A stretch of DNA of 64,000 nt from Nomia melanderi (GCF_051020985.1 NW_027475138.1:3534001-3598000), one strand, 5' to 3'. Positions 23,631-37,898 are shown, counted from the first letter of the stretch. Notes: a model not told the origin generated them from the letters alone. Numbers and translations: made by a program.

Positions 23631-26283
23631 GTCAGGGGAAAATCCAATATATATCTGGTGATATCTCGGGTGCTATTACAGATAGCGCAATAAATCAAAG
23701 TGCGTTGTCTGTAGGAGGCCCTGGCGCATGAATCTGTGCAGCGGGAACGACCTCGGACCACTAGGGGCCGAGAAAACCACAGTCTCATGGTGCCGGACAC
23801 TCAGGGTCAGGGGAAAATCCAATATATATCTGGTGATATCTCGGGTGCTATTACGGATAGCGCAATAAATCAAAGTGCATTGTCTGTAGGAGGCACTGGC
23901 GAATGAATCTGTGCAGCAGGAACGACCTCGGACCACCAGTGGCCGAGAAAATTACAGATATTCGGAATCCGTCACCCAAGGTCATGTAAAAATCCAGCAT
24001 ATATCTGGTGATATCTCGAGTGCTATTAGAGATAGCGCGATAAATCAAAGTGAATTATCTGCAGGAGGCCCTGGCGCATGAATGTATGCAGCGGGAACGA
24101 CCTCGGACCACCAGGGGCCGAGAAAACCACCGTCTCATGGGGCTGGACACTCAGGGTGAGGGAAATATCCAATATATATCTGTTGATATCTCGGGTGCTA
24201 TTACAGATAGCGCAATAAATCAAAGTGCATTGTCTGTAGGAGGCCGTGGCGCATGAATCTGGGCAGCGGGAACGACCTCGGACCACCAGGGGCCGAGAAG
24301 ACCACCGTCTCATGGGGCCGGCCACTCAGGGTCTGGGGAAAATCCAATATATATCTGGTGATATCTCGGGTGCTATTAGAGATAGCGCAATAAATCAAAG
24401 TGCATTGTCTGTAGGAGGCCCTGGCGCATGATTCTGTGCAGCGGGAACGACGTCGGACCACCAGGGGCCGAGAAAATTACAGATTTTCGGTATCCGCCAC
24501 CCAAAGTCATGTAAAAATCCAGCATATATATGGAGCTTTCTCGGGTGCTATTACAGATAGCGCAATAAATCAAAGTGCACTGTCTGTAGGAGGCCCTGGC
24601 GCATGAATCTGGGCAGCGGGAACGACCTCGGACCACCAGGGGCCGAGAAGACCACCGTCTCATGGGGCCGGACACTCAGGGTCAGGGGAAAATCCAATAT
24701 ATATCGGGTGATATCTCGGGTGGTATTACAGATAGCGCAATAAATCAAAGTGCATTGTCTGTAGGAGGCCCTGGCGCATGATTCTGTGCAGCGGGAACGA
24801 CCTCGGACCACCAGCGGCCGAGAAAACAACCGTCTCATGGGGCCGGACACTCAGGGTCGGGGAAAAATCCAATATATATCTGGTATCTCGGGTGCTATTA
24901 CAGATAGCGCAATAAATCAAAGTGCACTGTCTGTAGGAGGCCCTGGCCCATGAATCTGGACAGCGGGAACGACCTCGGACCACCAGGGGCCGAGAAAATC
25001 ACCGTCTAACGGGGCCGGACACTCAGGCTCAGGGGAAAATCCAATATATATCTGGCGATATCTCGGGTGCTATTACAGATAGCGCAATAAATCAAAGTGC
25101 ATGGACTGTAGGAGACCCTGGCGCATGCATCTGGCCAGCGGGAACGACCTCGGACCACCACGGGCCGAGACAACCACCGTCTCATAGGGCCGGACACTCA
25201 GGGTCAGGGAAAAATCCAATATAAATCTGGTGATATCTCGGGTGCTATTACAGATAGCGCAATAAATCAAAGTGCATTGTCTGTAGGAGGCCCTGGCGCA
25301 TGAGTCTGGCCAGCGGGAACGACCTCGGACCACCAGCGGCCGAGAAAACAACCGTCTCATGGGGCCGGACACTCAGGGTCGGGGAAAAATCCAATACATA
25401 TCTGGTGATATCTCGGGTGCTATTAGAGATAGCGCAATAAATCAAAATGCATTGTCTGTAGGAGGCCCTGGCGCATGAATCTGGCCAGCGGGAACTACCT
25501 CGGGCCACCAGCGGCCAAGAAAACCACCGTCTCATGGGGCCGGACACTCAGGGTCGGGGAAAAATCCAATATATATCTGGTGATATCTCGGGTGCTATTA
25601 GAGATAGCGCAATAAATCAAAGTGCATTGTCTGTAGGACGCACTGGCGAATGAATCTGTGCAGCAGGAACGACCTCGGACCACCAGGGGCCGAGAAAATT
25701 ACTGATATTCGGAATCCGTCACCCAAGGTCATGTAAAAATCCAGCATATATCTGGTGTTATCTCGGGTGCTATTAGAGATAGCGCAATAAGCCAAAGGGA
25801 ATTATCTGCAGGAGGCCCTGGCGCATGCATCTGTGCAGCGGGAACGACCTAGGACCACCAGGGGCCGAGAAAACCACCGTCTCATGGGGCCGGACACTCA
25901 GGGTCAGGGGAAAATCCAATATATATCTGGTGATATCTCGGGTGCTATTACAGATAGCGCAATAAATCAAAGTGCGTTGTCTGTAGAAGGCCCTGGCGCA
26001 TGGATCTGTGCAGCGGGAACGACCTCGGACCACTAGGGGCCGAGAAAACCACAGTCTCATGGGGCCGGACACTCAGGGCCAGGGGAAAATCCAATATATA
26101 TCTGGTGATATCTCGGGTGCTATTACAGATAGCGCAATAAATCAAAGTACGCTGTCTGTAGGCGGCCCTGGCGCATGAATCTGTGCAGCGGGAACGACCT
26201 CGGACCACCAGGGTCCGAGAAAACCACCGTCTCATGGGGCCGCACACTCAGGGTCAGTGAAAAATCCAATATATATCTGGTGA

Positions 26284-28456
26284 TATCTCGGGTGCTATTA
26301 CAGATAGCGCAATAAATCAAAGTGCATTGTCTGTAGGAGGCCCTGGCGCATGAATCTGTACAGCGGGAACGACCTCGGACCACCAGGGGCCGAGAAAACC
26401 ACAGTCTCATTGGGCCGGACACTCAGGGTCAGGGAAAATCCAATATATATCTGGCGACATATCGGGTGCTATTAGAGATAGCGCTATAAACCAAAGTGAA
26501 TTATCTGCAGGAGGCCCTGGCGCATGCATCTGTGCAGCGGGAACGACCTCCGACCACCAGGGGCCGAGTAAACCACCGTCTCATGGGGCCGGACACTCAG
26601 GGTCAGGGAAAAATCCAATATATATCCGGTGATATCTCGGGTGCTATTAGAGATAGAGCAATAAATCAAAGTGCATTGTCTGTAGGAGGCACTGGCGAAT
26701 GAATCTGTGCAGCAGGAACGACCTCGGACCACCAGGGGCCGAGAAAATCACCTTCTCCTGGAGCCGGACTGCCAGGGTCAGGGAAAAATCCAATATATAT
26801 CTGGTGATATCTCGGGTGCTATTAGAGATAGCGCTATAAACCAAAGTGAATTATCTGCAGGAGGCCCTGGCGCATGCATCTGTGCAGCGGGAACGACCTC
26901 CGACCACCAGGGGCCGAGTAAACCACCGTCTCATGGGGCCGGACACTAGGGTCAGGGAAAAATCCAATATATATCCGGTGATATCTCGGGTGCTATTACA
27001 GATAGCGCAATAAATCAAAGTGCATTGTCCGTAGGAGTCCCTGGCGCATGAATCTGTGCAGAGGGAACGACCTCGGACCACCAGAGGCCGAGAAAATTAC
27101 AGATTTTCGGTATCCGCCACCCAAAGTCATGTAAAAATCCAGCATATATATGGAGCTTTCTCGGGTGCTATTACAGATAGCGCAATAAATCAAAGTGCAC
27201 TGTCTGTAGGAGGCCCTGGCGCATCAATCTGGGCAGAGGGAACGACCTCGGACCACCAGGGGCCGAGAAAACCACAGTCTCATGGGGCCGGACACTCAGG
27301 GTCAGGCGAAAATCCAATATATATCTGGTGTTATCTCGGGTGCTATTACAGATAGCGCAATAAATCAAAGTGCATTGTCTGTAGGAGGCCCTGGCGCATG
27401 AATCTGTACAGCGGGAACGACCTCGGACCACCAGGGGCCGAGAAAACCACAGTCTCATTGGGCCGGACACTCAGGGTCAGGGAAAATCCAATATATATCT
27501 GGCGACATATCGGGTGCTATTAGAGATAGCGCTATAAACCAAAGTGAATTATCTGCAGGAGGCCCTGGCGCATGCATCTGTGCAGCGGGAACGACCTCCG
27601 ACCACCAGGGGCCGAGTAAACCACCGTCTCATGGGGCCGGACACTCAGGGTCAGGGAAAAATCCAATATATATCCGGTGATATCTCGGGTGCTATTAGAG
27701 ATAGAGCAATAAATCAAAGTGCATTGTCTGTAGGAGGCACTGGCGAATGAATCTGTGCAGCAGGAACGACCTCGGACCACCAGGGGCCGAGAAAATCACC
27801 TTCTCCTGGAGCCGGACTGCCAGGGTCAGGGAAAAATCCAATATATATCTGGTGATATCTCGGGTGCTATTAGAGATAGCGCTATAAACCAAAGTGAATT
27901 ATCTGCAGGAGGCCCTGGCGCATGCATCTGTGCAGCGGGAACGACCTCCGACCACCAGGGGCCGAGTAAACCACCGTCTCATGGGGCCGGACACTAGGGT
28001 CAGGGAAAAATCCAATATATATCCGGTGATATCTCGGGTGCTATTACAGATAGCGCAATAAATCAAAGTGCATTGTCCGTAGGAGTCCCTGGCGCATGAA
28101 TCTGTGCAGAGGGAACGACCTCGGACCACCAGAGGCCGAGAAAATTACAGATTTTCGGTATCCGCCACCCAAAGTCATGTAAAAATCCAGCATATATATG
28201 GAGCTTTCTCGGGTGCTATTACAGATAGCGCAATAAATCAAAGTGCACTGTCTGTAGGAGGCCCTGGCGCATCAATCTGGGCAGAGGGAACGACCTCGGA
28301 CCACCAGGGGCCGAGAAAACCACAGTCTCATGGGGCCGGACACTCAGGGTCAGGCGAAAATCCAATATATATCTGGTGTTATCTCGGGTGCTATTACAGA
28401 TAGCGCAATAAATCAAAGTGCATTGTCTGTAGGAGGCCCTGGCGCATGAATCTGTG
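26284..28456. repeat. Tandem 6-mer higher-order repeat, 1,048-bp period, two copies
   Basis: Bases 26284-27331 and 27332-28379 are the same unit, and similarity runs to about 28456. Each copy carries two one-base deletions (cagggaaaatcc for cagggaaaaatcc, and cactagggtcagg for cactcagggtcagg), which make the unit 1,048 rather than 1,050. Each copy also holds one C2 monomer, one ccttctcctggagccgg monomer, and gcatcaatctgggcagagg. I saw no difference between the copies. Confidence 0.92.
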
Positions 28457-30464
28457 CAGCCGGAAAAACCTCGGACCACCAGGGGCCGCGAAAACCACCG
28501 TCTCATGGGGCCGGGCACTCAGGGTCAGGTAAAAATCCAATATATATCTGGTGATATCTCGGGTTATATTACAGATAGAACAATAAATCAAAGTGAATTA
28601 TCTGCAGGAGGCCCTGGCGCATGAATCTGTGCAGCGGGAACGACCTCGGACCACCAGGGGCCGAGAAAACCACCGCCTCATGGGGCCGGACGCTCAGTGT
28701 CAGGGAAAAATCCAATATATATCTGGTGATATCTCGGGTGCTATTACAGATAGCCCAAGAAATCAAAGTGCATTGTCTGTATTAGGCCCCGGCTCATGAA
28801 TCTGTGCAGCGGGAACGACCTCGGACCACCAGGGGCCGAGAAAACCACCGTCTCATGGGGCCGGACACTCAGGGTCATGGAAAAATCCAACATATATCTG
28901 GTGATATCTCGGGTGCTATTACAGATAGCGCAATAAATCAAAGTGCATTATCTGTAGGAGGCCCTGGCGCATGAATCTGTGCAGCGGGAACGACCTCTGA
29001 CCACCAGGGGCCGAGAAAACCACCGTCTCATGGGGCCGGACACTCTGGGTCGGGGAAAAATCCAATATATATCTGGTGATATCTCGGGTGCTATTAGAGA
29101 TAGCGCGATAAATCAAAGTGACTTATCTGCAGGAGGCCCTGGCGCATGCATCTGTGCAGCGGGAACGACCTCGGACCACCAGGGGCCGAGAAAACCACAG
29201 TCTCATGGGGCCGGACACTCAGGGTCAGGGTAAAATCCAATATATATCTGGTGATATCTCGGGTGCTATTAGAGATAGCGCAATACACCAAAGTGAATTA
29301 TCTGCAGGAGGCCCTGGCGCATGAATCTGTGCAGCGGGAACGACCTCGGACAACCAGGGGCCGAGAAAACCACCGCCTCATTGGGCCGGACACTCAGGGT
29401 CAGGGAAAAATCCAATATATATCTCATGATATCTCGGGTGCTACTACATATAGCGGGATATATCAAAGTGCATTGTCTGCAGGAGGCTCTAGCGCATGAA
29501 CCTGTGCAGCGAGATCGATCTCGGACCCCCAGGGGCCGAGAAAACCACCGACACATGGGGCCGGGCACTCAGGGTCAGGGAAAAATCCAATATATATCTG
29601 GTGATAGCTCGGGTGCTATTACAGATAGCGCAATAAATCAAAGTGCATTGTCTGTAGGAGGCCCTGGCGCATGAATCTGTGCAGCGGGAACGACCTCGGA
29701 CCACCAGGGGCCGAGAAAACCACAGTCTCATGGGGCCGGACACTCAGGGCCAGGGGAAAATCCAATATATATCTAGTGATATCTCGGGTGCTATTAGAGA
29801 TAGCGCAATAAACCAAAGTGTATTATTTGCAGGTGGCCCTGGCGCATGAATCTGTGCAACGGGAACGACCTCGGACCACCAGGGGCCGAGAAAACCACCG
29901 TCTCATGGGGCCGGACACTCCGGGTCAGTGAAAAATCCAATATATATCTGGTTATATCCCGAGTGCTATTACAGATAGCGCAATAAATCAAAGTGCATTG
30001 TCTGTAGGAGGACCTTGCGCATGAATCTGTGCAGCGGGAAGTACCTCGGACCACCAGGGGCCGAGAAAACCACAGTCTCACGGGGTCGGACACTCAGTGT
30101 CAGGGAAAAATCCAATATATATCTGGTGATATCTCGGGTGCTATTAGAGATAGCGCAATAAACCAAAGTGAATTATCTGCAGGGGCTCCGGGCGCATGAA
30201 TCTGTGCTGCGGGAACGACCTCGGACCACCAGGGGCCGAGACAACCACCGTCTCATGGGGCCGGACACTCAGGGTCATGGAAGAATCCAATATATACCTG
30301 GTGATATCTCGGGTGCTATTAGAGATAGCGCAATAAACCAAAGTGAATTATCTGCAGGAGGACCTGGCGCATGAACCTGTGCAGCGGGAACGACCTCGGA
30401 CACCAGGAGCCGAGAAAACAACTGTCTCATGGGGTCGGACACTCAGGGTCAGGGAAAAATCCAA
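27995..30464. repeat. Long block, copy 1 (matches 32018-34312)
   Basis: The left part (27995-28599) matches at offset 4,023 and the right part (about 28775-30464) at offset 3,848, so exactly one 175-bp monomer present here is absent in the other copy. The block includes gcagccggaaaaacc, gattaggccccgg-like words, the agcgagatcgatctcgg monomer, ggggctccgggcgcatg and accaggagccgag. Only scattered substitutions separate the copies. Confidence 0.88.
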
Positions 30465-30976
30465 TATATATCTGGTGATATCTCGGGTGCTATTACAGAT
30501 AGCGCAATAAATCAAAGTACGCTGTCTGTAGGAGGCCCTGGCGCATGAATCTGTGCAGCGGGAACGACCTCGGACTACCAGGGTCCGAGAAAACCACCGT
30601 CTCATGGGGCCGCACACTCAGGGTCAGTGAAAAATCCAATATATATCTGGTGATATCTCGGGTGCTATTACAGATAGCGCAATAAATCAAAGTGCATTGT
30701 CTGTAGGAGGCCCTGGCGCATGAATCTGTACAGCGGGAACGACCTCGGACCACCAGGGGCCGAGAAAACCACAGTCTCATTGGGCCGGACACTCAGGGTC
30801 AGGGAAAATCCAATATATATCTGGCGACATATCGGGTGCTATTAGGGATAGCGCAATAAACCAAAGTGAATTATGTGCCGGAGGCCCTGGCGCATCAATC
30901 TGTGCAGCAGGAACGACCTCGGATCACCAGGGTCCGAGAAAACCACCGTCTCATGGGGCTGGACACTCATGGTCGG

Positions 30977-32069
30977 GGAAAAATCCAATATATATCCGGT
31001 GATATCTCGGGTGCTATTAGAGATAGAGCAATAAATCAAAGTGCATTGTCTGTAGGAGGCACTGGCGAATGAATCTGTGCAGCAGGAACGACCTCGGACC
31101 ACCAGTGGCCGAGAAAATTACAGATATTCGGAATCCGTCACCCAAGGTCATGTAAAAATCCAGCATATATCTGGTGATATCTCGGGTGCTATTAGAGATA
31201 GCGCGATAAATCAAAGTGCATTGTCTGCAGGAAGCCCTGGCTCATGATTCTGTGCAGCGGGAACGACCTCGGACCACCAGGGGCCGAGAAAATCACCTTC
31301 TCCTGGAGCCGGACTGCCAGGGTCAGGGAAAAATCCAATATATATCTGGTGATATCTCTGGTGCTATTAGAGATAGCGCTATAAACCAAAGTGAATTATC
31401 TGCAGGAGGCCCTGGCGCATGCATCTGTGCAGCGGGAACGACCTCCGACCACCAGGGGCCGAGTAAACCACCGTCTCATGGGGCCGGACACTCAGGGTCA
31501 GGGAAAAATCCAATATATATCCGGTGATATCTCGGGTGCTATTAGAGATAGAGCAATAAATCAAAGTGCATTGTCTGTAGGAGGCACTGGCGAATGAATC
31601 TGTGCAGCAGGAACGACCTCGGACCACCAGTGGCCGAGAAAATTACAGATATTCGGAATCCGTCACCCAAGGTCATGTAAAAATCCAGCATATATCTGGT
31701 GATAACTCGGGTGCTATTAGAGATAGCGCGATAAATCAAAGTGCATTGTCTGCAGGAAGCCCTGGCTCATGATTCTGTGCAGCGGGAACGACCTCGGACC
31801 ACCAGGGGCCGAGAAAATCACCTTCTCCTGGAGCCGGACTGCCAGGGTCAGGAAAAAATCCAATATATATCTGGTGATATCTCGGGTGCTATTAGAGATA
31901 GCGCTATAAACCAAAGTGAATTATCTGCAGGAGGCCCTGGCTCATGCATCTGTGCAGCGGGAACGACCTCCGACCACCAGGGGCCGAGTAAACCACCGTC
32001 TCATGGGGCCGGACACTCAGGGTCAGGGAAAAATCCAATATATATCCGGTGATATCTCGGGTGCTATTA
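30977..32069. repeat. Tandem 3-mer higher-order repeat, 525-bp period
   Basis: 30977-31544 reappears as 31502-32069, a shift of 525 bases (three monomers). Each unit contains one C1 monomer (31111, 31638), a ggaagccctggctcatg monomer and a ccttctcctggagccgg monomer. A few differences are seen, such as gatatctctggtgc versus gatatctcgggtgc and gtgataactcggg in the second C1 unit. Confidence 0.88.
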
Positions 32070-34312
32070 CAGATAGCGCAATAAATCAAAGTGCATTGTC
32101 CGTAGGAGTCCCTGGCGCATGAATCTGTGCAGAGGGAACGACCTCGGACCACCAGAGGCCGAGAAAATTACAGATTTTCGGTATCCGCCACCCAAAGTCA
32201 TGTAAAAATCCAGCATATATATGGAGCTTTCTCGGGTGCTATTACAGATAGCGCAATAAATCAAAGTGCACTGTCTGTAGGAGGCCCTGGCGCATCAATC
32301 TGGGCAGAGGGAACGACCTCGGACCACCAGGGGCCGAGAAAACCACAGTCTCATGGGGCCGGACACTCAGGGTCAGGCGAAAATCCAATATATATCTGGT
32401 GTTATCTCGGGTGCTATTACAGATAGCGCAATAAATCAAAGTGCATTGTCTGTAGGAGGCCCTGGCGCATGAATCTGTGCAGCCGGAAAAACCTCGGACC
32501 ACCAGGGGCCGCGAAAACCACCGTCTCATGGGGCCGGGCACTCAGGGTCAGGTAAAAATCCAATATATATCTGGTGATATCTCGGGTTATATTACAGATA
32601 GAACAATAAATCAAAGTGCATTGTCTGTATTAGGCCCCGGCGCATGAATCTGTGCAGCGGGAACGACCTCGGACCACCAGGGGCCGAGAAAACCACCGTC
32701 TCATGGGGCCGGACACTCAGGGTCATGGAAAAATCCAACATATATCTGGTGATATCTCGGGTGCTATTACAGATAGCGCAATAAATCAAAGTGCATTATC
32801 TGTAGGAGGCCCTGGCGCATGAATCTGTGCAGCGGGAACGACCTCTGACCACCAGGGGCCGAGAAAACCACCGTCTCATGGGGCCGGACACTCTGGGTCG
32901 GGGAAAAATCCAATATATATCTGGTGATATCTCGGGTGCTATTAGAGATAGCGCGATAAATCAAAGTGACTTATCTGCAGGAGGCCCTGGCGCATGCATC
33001 TGTGCAACGGGAACGACCTCGGACCACCAGGGGCCGAGAAAACCACAGTCTCATGGGGCCGGACACTCAGGGTCAGGGTAAAATCCAATATGTATCTGGT
33101 GATATCTCGGGTGCTATTAGAGATAGCGCAATACACCAAAGTGAATTATCTGCAGGAGGCCCTGGCGCATGAATCTGTGCAGCGGGAACGACCTCGGACA
33201 ACCAGGGGCCGAGAAAACCACCGCCTCATTGGGCCGGACACTCAGGGTCAGGGAAAAATCCAATATATATCTCATGATATCTCGGGTGCTATTACATATA
33301 GCGGGATATATCAAAGTGCATTGTCTGCAGGAGGCTCTAGCGCATGAACCTGTGCAGCGAGATCGATCTCGGACCCCCAGGGGCCGAGAAAACCACCGAC
33401 ACATGGGGCCGGGCACTCAGGGTCAGGGAAAAATCCAATATATATCTGGTGATAGCTCGGGTGCTATTACAGATAGCGCAATAAATCAAAGTGCATTGTC
33501 TGTAGGAGGCCCTGGCGCATGAATCTGTGCAGCGGGAACGACCTCGGACCACCAGGGGCCGCGAAAACCACAGTCTCATGGGGCCGGACACTCAGGGCCA
33601 GGGGAAAATCCAATATATATCTAGTGATATCTCGGGTGCTATTAGAGATAGCGCAATAAACCAAAGTGTATTATTTGCAGGAGGCCCTGGCGCATGAATC
33701 TGTGCAGCGGGAACGACCTCGGACCACCAGGGGCCGAGAAAACCACCGTCTCATGGGGCCGGACACTCCGGGTCAGTGAAAAATCCAATATATATCTGGT
33801 TATATCTCGAGTGCTATTACAGATAGCGCAATAAATCAAAGTGCATTGTCTGTAGGAGGACCTTGCGCATGAATCTGTGCAGCGGGAAGTACCTCGGACC
33901 ACCAGGGGCCGAGAAAACCACAGTCTCACGGGGTCGGACACTCAGTGTCAGGGAAAAATCCAATATATATCTGGTGATATCTCGGGTGCTATTAGAGATA
34001 GCGCAATAAACCAAAGTGAATTATCTGCAGGGGCTCCGGGCGCATGAATCTGTGCTGCGGGAACGACCTCGGACCACCAGGGGCCGAGACAACCACCGTC
34101 TCATGGGGCCGGACACTCAGGGTCATGGAAGAATCCAATATATACCTGGTGATATCTCGGGTGCTATTAGAGATAGCGCAATAAACCAAAGTGAATTATC
34201 TGCAGGAGGCCCTGGCGCATGAACCTGTGCAGCGGGAACGACCTCGGACACCAGGAGCCGAGAAAACCACTGTCTCATGGGGTCGGACACTCAGGGTCAG
34301 GGAAAAATCCAA
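32018..34312. repeat. Long block, copy 2 (partner 27995-30464)
   Basis: This is the right-hand copy of the block, one monomer shorter. The missing monomer corresponds to about 28600-28775. The join reads caaagtgcattgtctgtatt with no extra or lost base, so the deletion is in phase and was probably made by unequal exchange between neighbouring monomers. Confidence 0.88.
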
Positions 34313-35275
34313 TTTATATCTGGTGATATCTCGGGTGCTATTAGAGATAGCGCAATAAACCAAAGTGAATTATCTGCAGGAGGCCCTGGCGCATGAATCT
34401 GTGCCGCGGGAACGACCTCGGATCACCAGGGTCCGAGATAACCACCGTCTCATGGGGCCGGACACCCAGGGTCGGGGAAAAATCCAATATATATCTGGTG
34501 ATATCTCGGGTGCTATTACAGATAGCGCAATAAATCAAAGTGCATTGTCTGTAGGAGGCCCAGGCGAATGAATCTGTGCACCGGGATCGACCTCGGACAC
34601 CAGGAGCCGAGAAAACCACTGTCTCATGGGGTCGGACACTCAGGGTCAGGGAAAAATCCAATTTATATCTGGTGATATCTCGGGTGCTATTAGAGATAGC
34701 GCAATAAACCAAAGTGAATTATCTGCAGGAGGCCCTGGCGCATGAATCTGTGCCGCGGGAACGACCTCGGATCACCAGGGTCCGAGATAACCACCGTCTC
34801 ATGGGGCCGGACACCCAGGGTCGGGGAAAAATCCAATATATATCTGGTGATATCTCGGGTGCTATTACAGATAGCGCAATAAATCAAAGTGCATTGTCTG
34901 TAGGAGGACCTTGCGCATGAATCTGTGCAGCGGGAAGTACCTCGGACCACCAGGGGCCGAGAAAACCACAGTCTCACGGGGTCGGACACTCAGTGTCAGG
35001 GAAAAATCCAATATATATCTGGTGATATCTCGGGTGCTATTAGAGATAGCGCAATAAACCAAAGTGAATTATCTGCAGGGGCTCCGGGCGCATGAATCTG
35101 TGCTGCGGGAACGACCTCGGACCACCAGGGGCCGAGACAACCACCGTCTCATGGGGCCGGACACTCAGGGTCATGGAAGAATCCAATATATACCTGGTGA
35201 TATCTCGGGTGCTATTAGAGATAGCGCAATAAACCAAAGTGAATTATCTGCAGGAGGCCCTGGCGCATGAATGTG
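32653..35275. repeat. 15-monomer higher-order unit (2,623 bp), copy 1
   Basis: This unit is followed directly by its second copy at 35276-37898. It contains, in order, cgacctctgaccacc, an A monomer with gtgacttatctgcagg, the agcgagatcgatctcgg monomer, gtgtattatttgcagg, ctggttatatctcgag, gaccttgcgcatg, ggggctccgggcgcatg, and two 349-bp dimers with accaggagccgag. Two one-base deletions in the dimers give 2,623 instead of 2,625. Confidence 0.9.
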
Positions 35276-37898
35276 TGCAGCGGGAACGACCTCGGACCAC
35301 CAGGGGCCGAGAAAACCACCGTCTCATGGGGCCGGACACTCAGGGTCATGGAAAAATCCAACATATATCTGGTGATATCTCGGGTGCTATTACAGATAGC
35401 GCAATAAATCAAAGTGCATTATCTGTAGGAGGCCCTGGCGCATGAATCTGTGCAGCGGGAACGACCTCTGACCACCAGGGGCCGAGAAAACAACCGTCTC
35501 ATGGGGCCGGACACTCTGGGTCGGGGAAAAATCCAATATATATCTGGTGATATCTCGGGTGCTATTAGAGATAGCGCGATAAATCAAAGTGACTTATCTG
35601 CAGGAGGCCCTGGCGCATGCATCTGTGCAACGGGAACGACCTCGGACCACCAGGGGCCGAGAAAACCACAGTCTCATGGGGCCGGACACTCAGGGTCAGG
35701 GTAAAATCCAATATATATCTGGTGATATCTCGGGTGCTAATAGAGATAGCGCAATACACCAAAGTGAATTATCTGCAGGAGGCCCTGGCGCATGAATCTG
35801 TGCAGCGGGAACGACCTCGGACAACCAGGGGCCGAGAAAACCACCGCCTCATTGGGCCGGACACTCAGGGTCAGGGAAAAATCCAATATATATCTCATGA
35901 TATCTCGGGTGCTATTACATATAGCGGGATATATCAAAGTGCATTGTCTGCAGGAGGCTCTAGCGCATGAACCTGTGCAGCGAGATCGATCTCGGACCCC
36001 CAGGGGCCGAGAAAACCACCGACACATGGGGCCGGGCACTCAGGGTCAGGGAAAAATCCAATATATATCTGGTGATAGCTCGGGTGCTATTACAGATAGC
36101 GCAATAAATCAAAGTGCATTGTCTGTAGGAGGCCCTGGCGCATGAATCTGTGCAGCGGGAACGACCTCGGACCACCAGGGGCCGCGAAAACCACAGTCTC
36201 ATGGGGCCGGACACTCAGGGCCAGGGGAAAATCCAATATATATCTAGTGATATCTCGGGTGCTATTAGAGATAGCGCAATAAACCAAAGTGTATTATTTG
36301 CAGGAGGCCCTGGCGCATGAATCTGTGCAGCGGGAACGACCTCGGACCACCAGGGGCCGAGAAAACCACCGTCTCATGGGGCCGGACACTCCGGGTCAGT
36401 GAAAAATCCAATATATATCTGGTTATATCTCGAGTGCTATTACAGATAGCGCAATAAATCAAAGTGCATTGTCTGTAGGAGGACCTTGCGCATGAATCTG
36501 TGCAGCGGGAAGTACCTCGGACCACCAGGGGCCGAGAAAACCACAGTCTCACGGGGTCGGACACTCAGTGTCAGGGAAAAATCCAATATATATCTGGTGA
36601 TATCTCGGGTGCTATTAGAGATAGCGCAATAAACCAAAGTGAATTATCTGCAGGGGCTCCGGGCGCATGAATCTGTGCTGCGGGAACGACCTCGGACCAC
36701 CAGGGGCCGAGACAACCACCGTCTCATGGGGCCGGACACTCAGGGTCATGGAAGAATCCAATATATACCTGGTGATATCTCGGGTGCTATTAGAGATAGC
36801 GCAATAAACCAAAGTGAATTATCTGCAGGAGGCCCTGGCGCATGAACCTGTGCAGCGGGAACGACCTCGGACACCAGGAGCCGAGAAAACCACTGTCTCA
36901 TGGGGTCGGACACTCAGGGTCAGGGAAAAATCCAATTTATATCTGGTGATATCTCGGGTGCTATTAGAGATAGCGCAATAAACCAAAGTGAATTATCTGC
37001 AGGAGGCCCTGGCGCATGAATCTGTGCCGCGGGAACGACCTCGGATCACCAGGGTCCGAGATAACCACCGTCTCATGGGGCCGGACACCCAGGGTCGGGG
37101 AAAAATCCAATATATATCTGGTCATATCTCGGGTGCTATTACAGATAGCGCAATAAATCAAAGTGCATTGTCTGTAGGAGGCCCAGGCGAATGAATCTGT
37201 GCACCGGGATCGACCTCGGACACCAGGAGCCGAGAAAACCACTGTCTCATGGGGTCGGACACTCAGGGTCAGGGAAAAATCCAATTTATATCTGGTGATA
37301 TCTCGGGTGCTATTAGAGATAGCGCAATAAACCAAAGTGAATTATCTGCAGGAGGCCCTGGCGCATGAATCTGTGCCGCGGGAACGACCTCGGATCACCA
37401 GGGTCCGAGATAACCACCGTCTCATGGGGCCGGACACCCAGGGTCGGGGAAAAATCCAATATATATCTGGTGATATCTCGGGTGCTATTACAGATAGCGC
37501 AATAAATCAAAGTGCATTGTCTGTAGGAGGACCTTGCGCATGAATCTGTGCAGCGGGAAGTACCTCGGACCACCAGGGGCCGAGAAAACCACAGTCTCAC
37601 GGGGTCGGACACTCAGTGTCAGGGAAAAATCCAATATATATCTGGTGATATCTCGGGTGCTATTAGAGATAGCGCAATTAACCAAAGTGAATTATCTGCA
37701 GGGGCTCCGGGCGCATGAATCTGTGCTGCGGGAACGACCTCGGACCACCAGGGGCCGAGACAACCACCGTCTCATGGGGCCGGACACTCAGGGTCATGGA
37801 AGAATCCAATATATACCTGGTGATATCTCGGGTGCTATTAGAGATAGCGCAATAAACCAAAGTGAATTATCTGCAGGAGGCCCTGGCGCATGAACCTG
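35276..37898. repeat. 15-monomer higher-order unit (2,623 bp), copy 2
   Basis: This is the tandem copy of 32653-35275. Differences noticed are few: gaaaacaaccg for gaaaaccaccg, gctaatagag for gctattagag, ctggtcatatctc for ctggtgatatctc, and gcaattaacc for gcaataaacc near 37676. Confidence 0.9.

Noticed and set aside
30480..30840. Separate higher-order repeat pairing 26110-26470 with 30480-30840 (agtacgctgtctgtagg)
   Set aside because: The similarity is real but short and interrupted by several differences; recorded here rather than as a feature because its boundaries could not be set with confidence.
34575..34600. tRNA-like B box (ggatcgacctc) with an A-box-like tagcgcaat upstream, suggesting a SINE origin
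   Set aside because: B-box fit is about 9 of 11 in a minority variant and 8 of 11 in the consensus; the A-box fit is partial; spacing is longer than usual and no tRNA fold was found. Too weak to claim.
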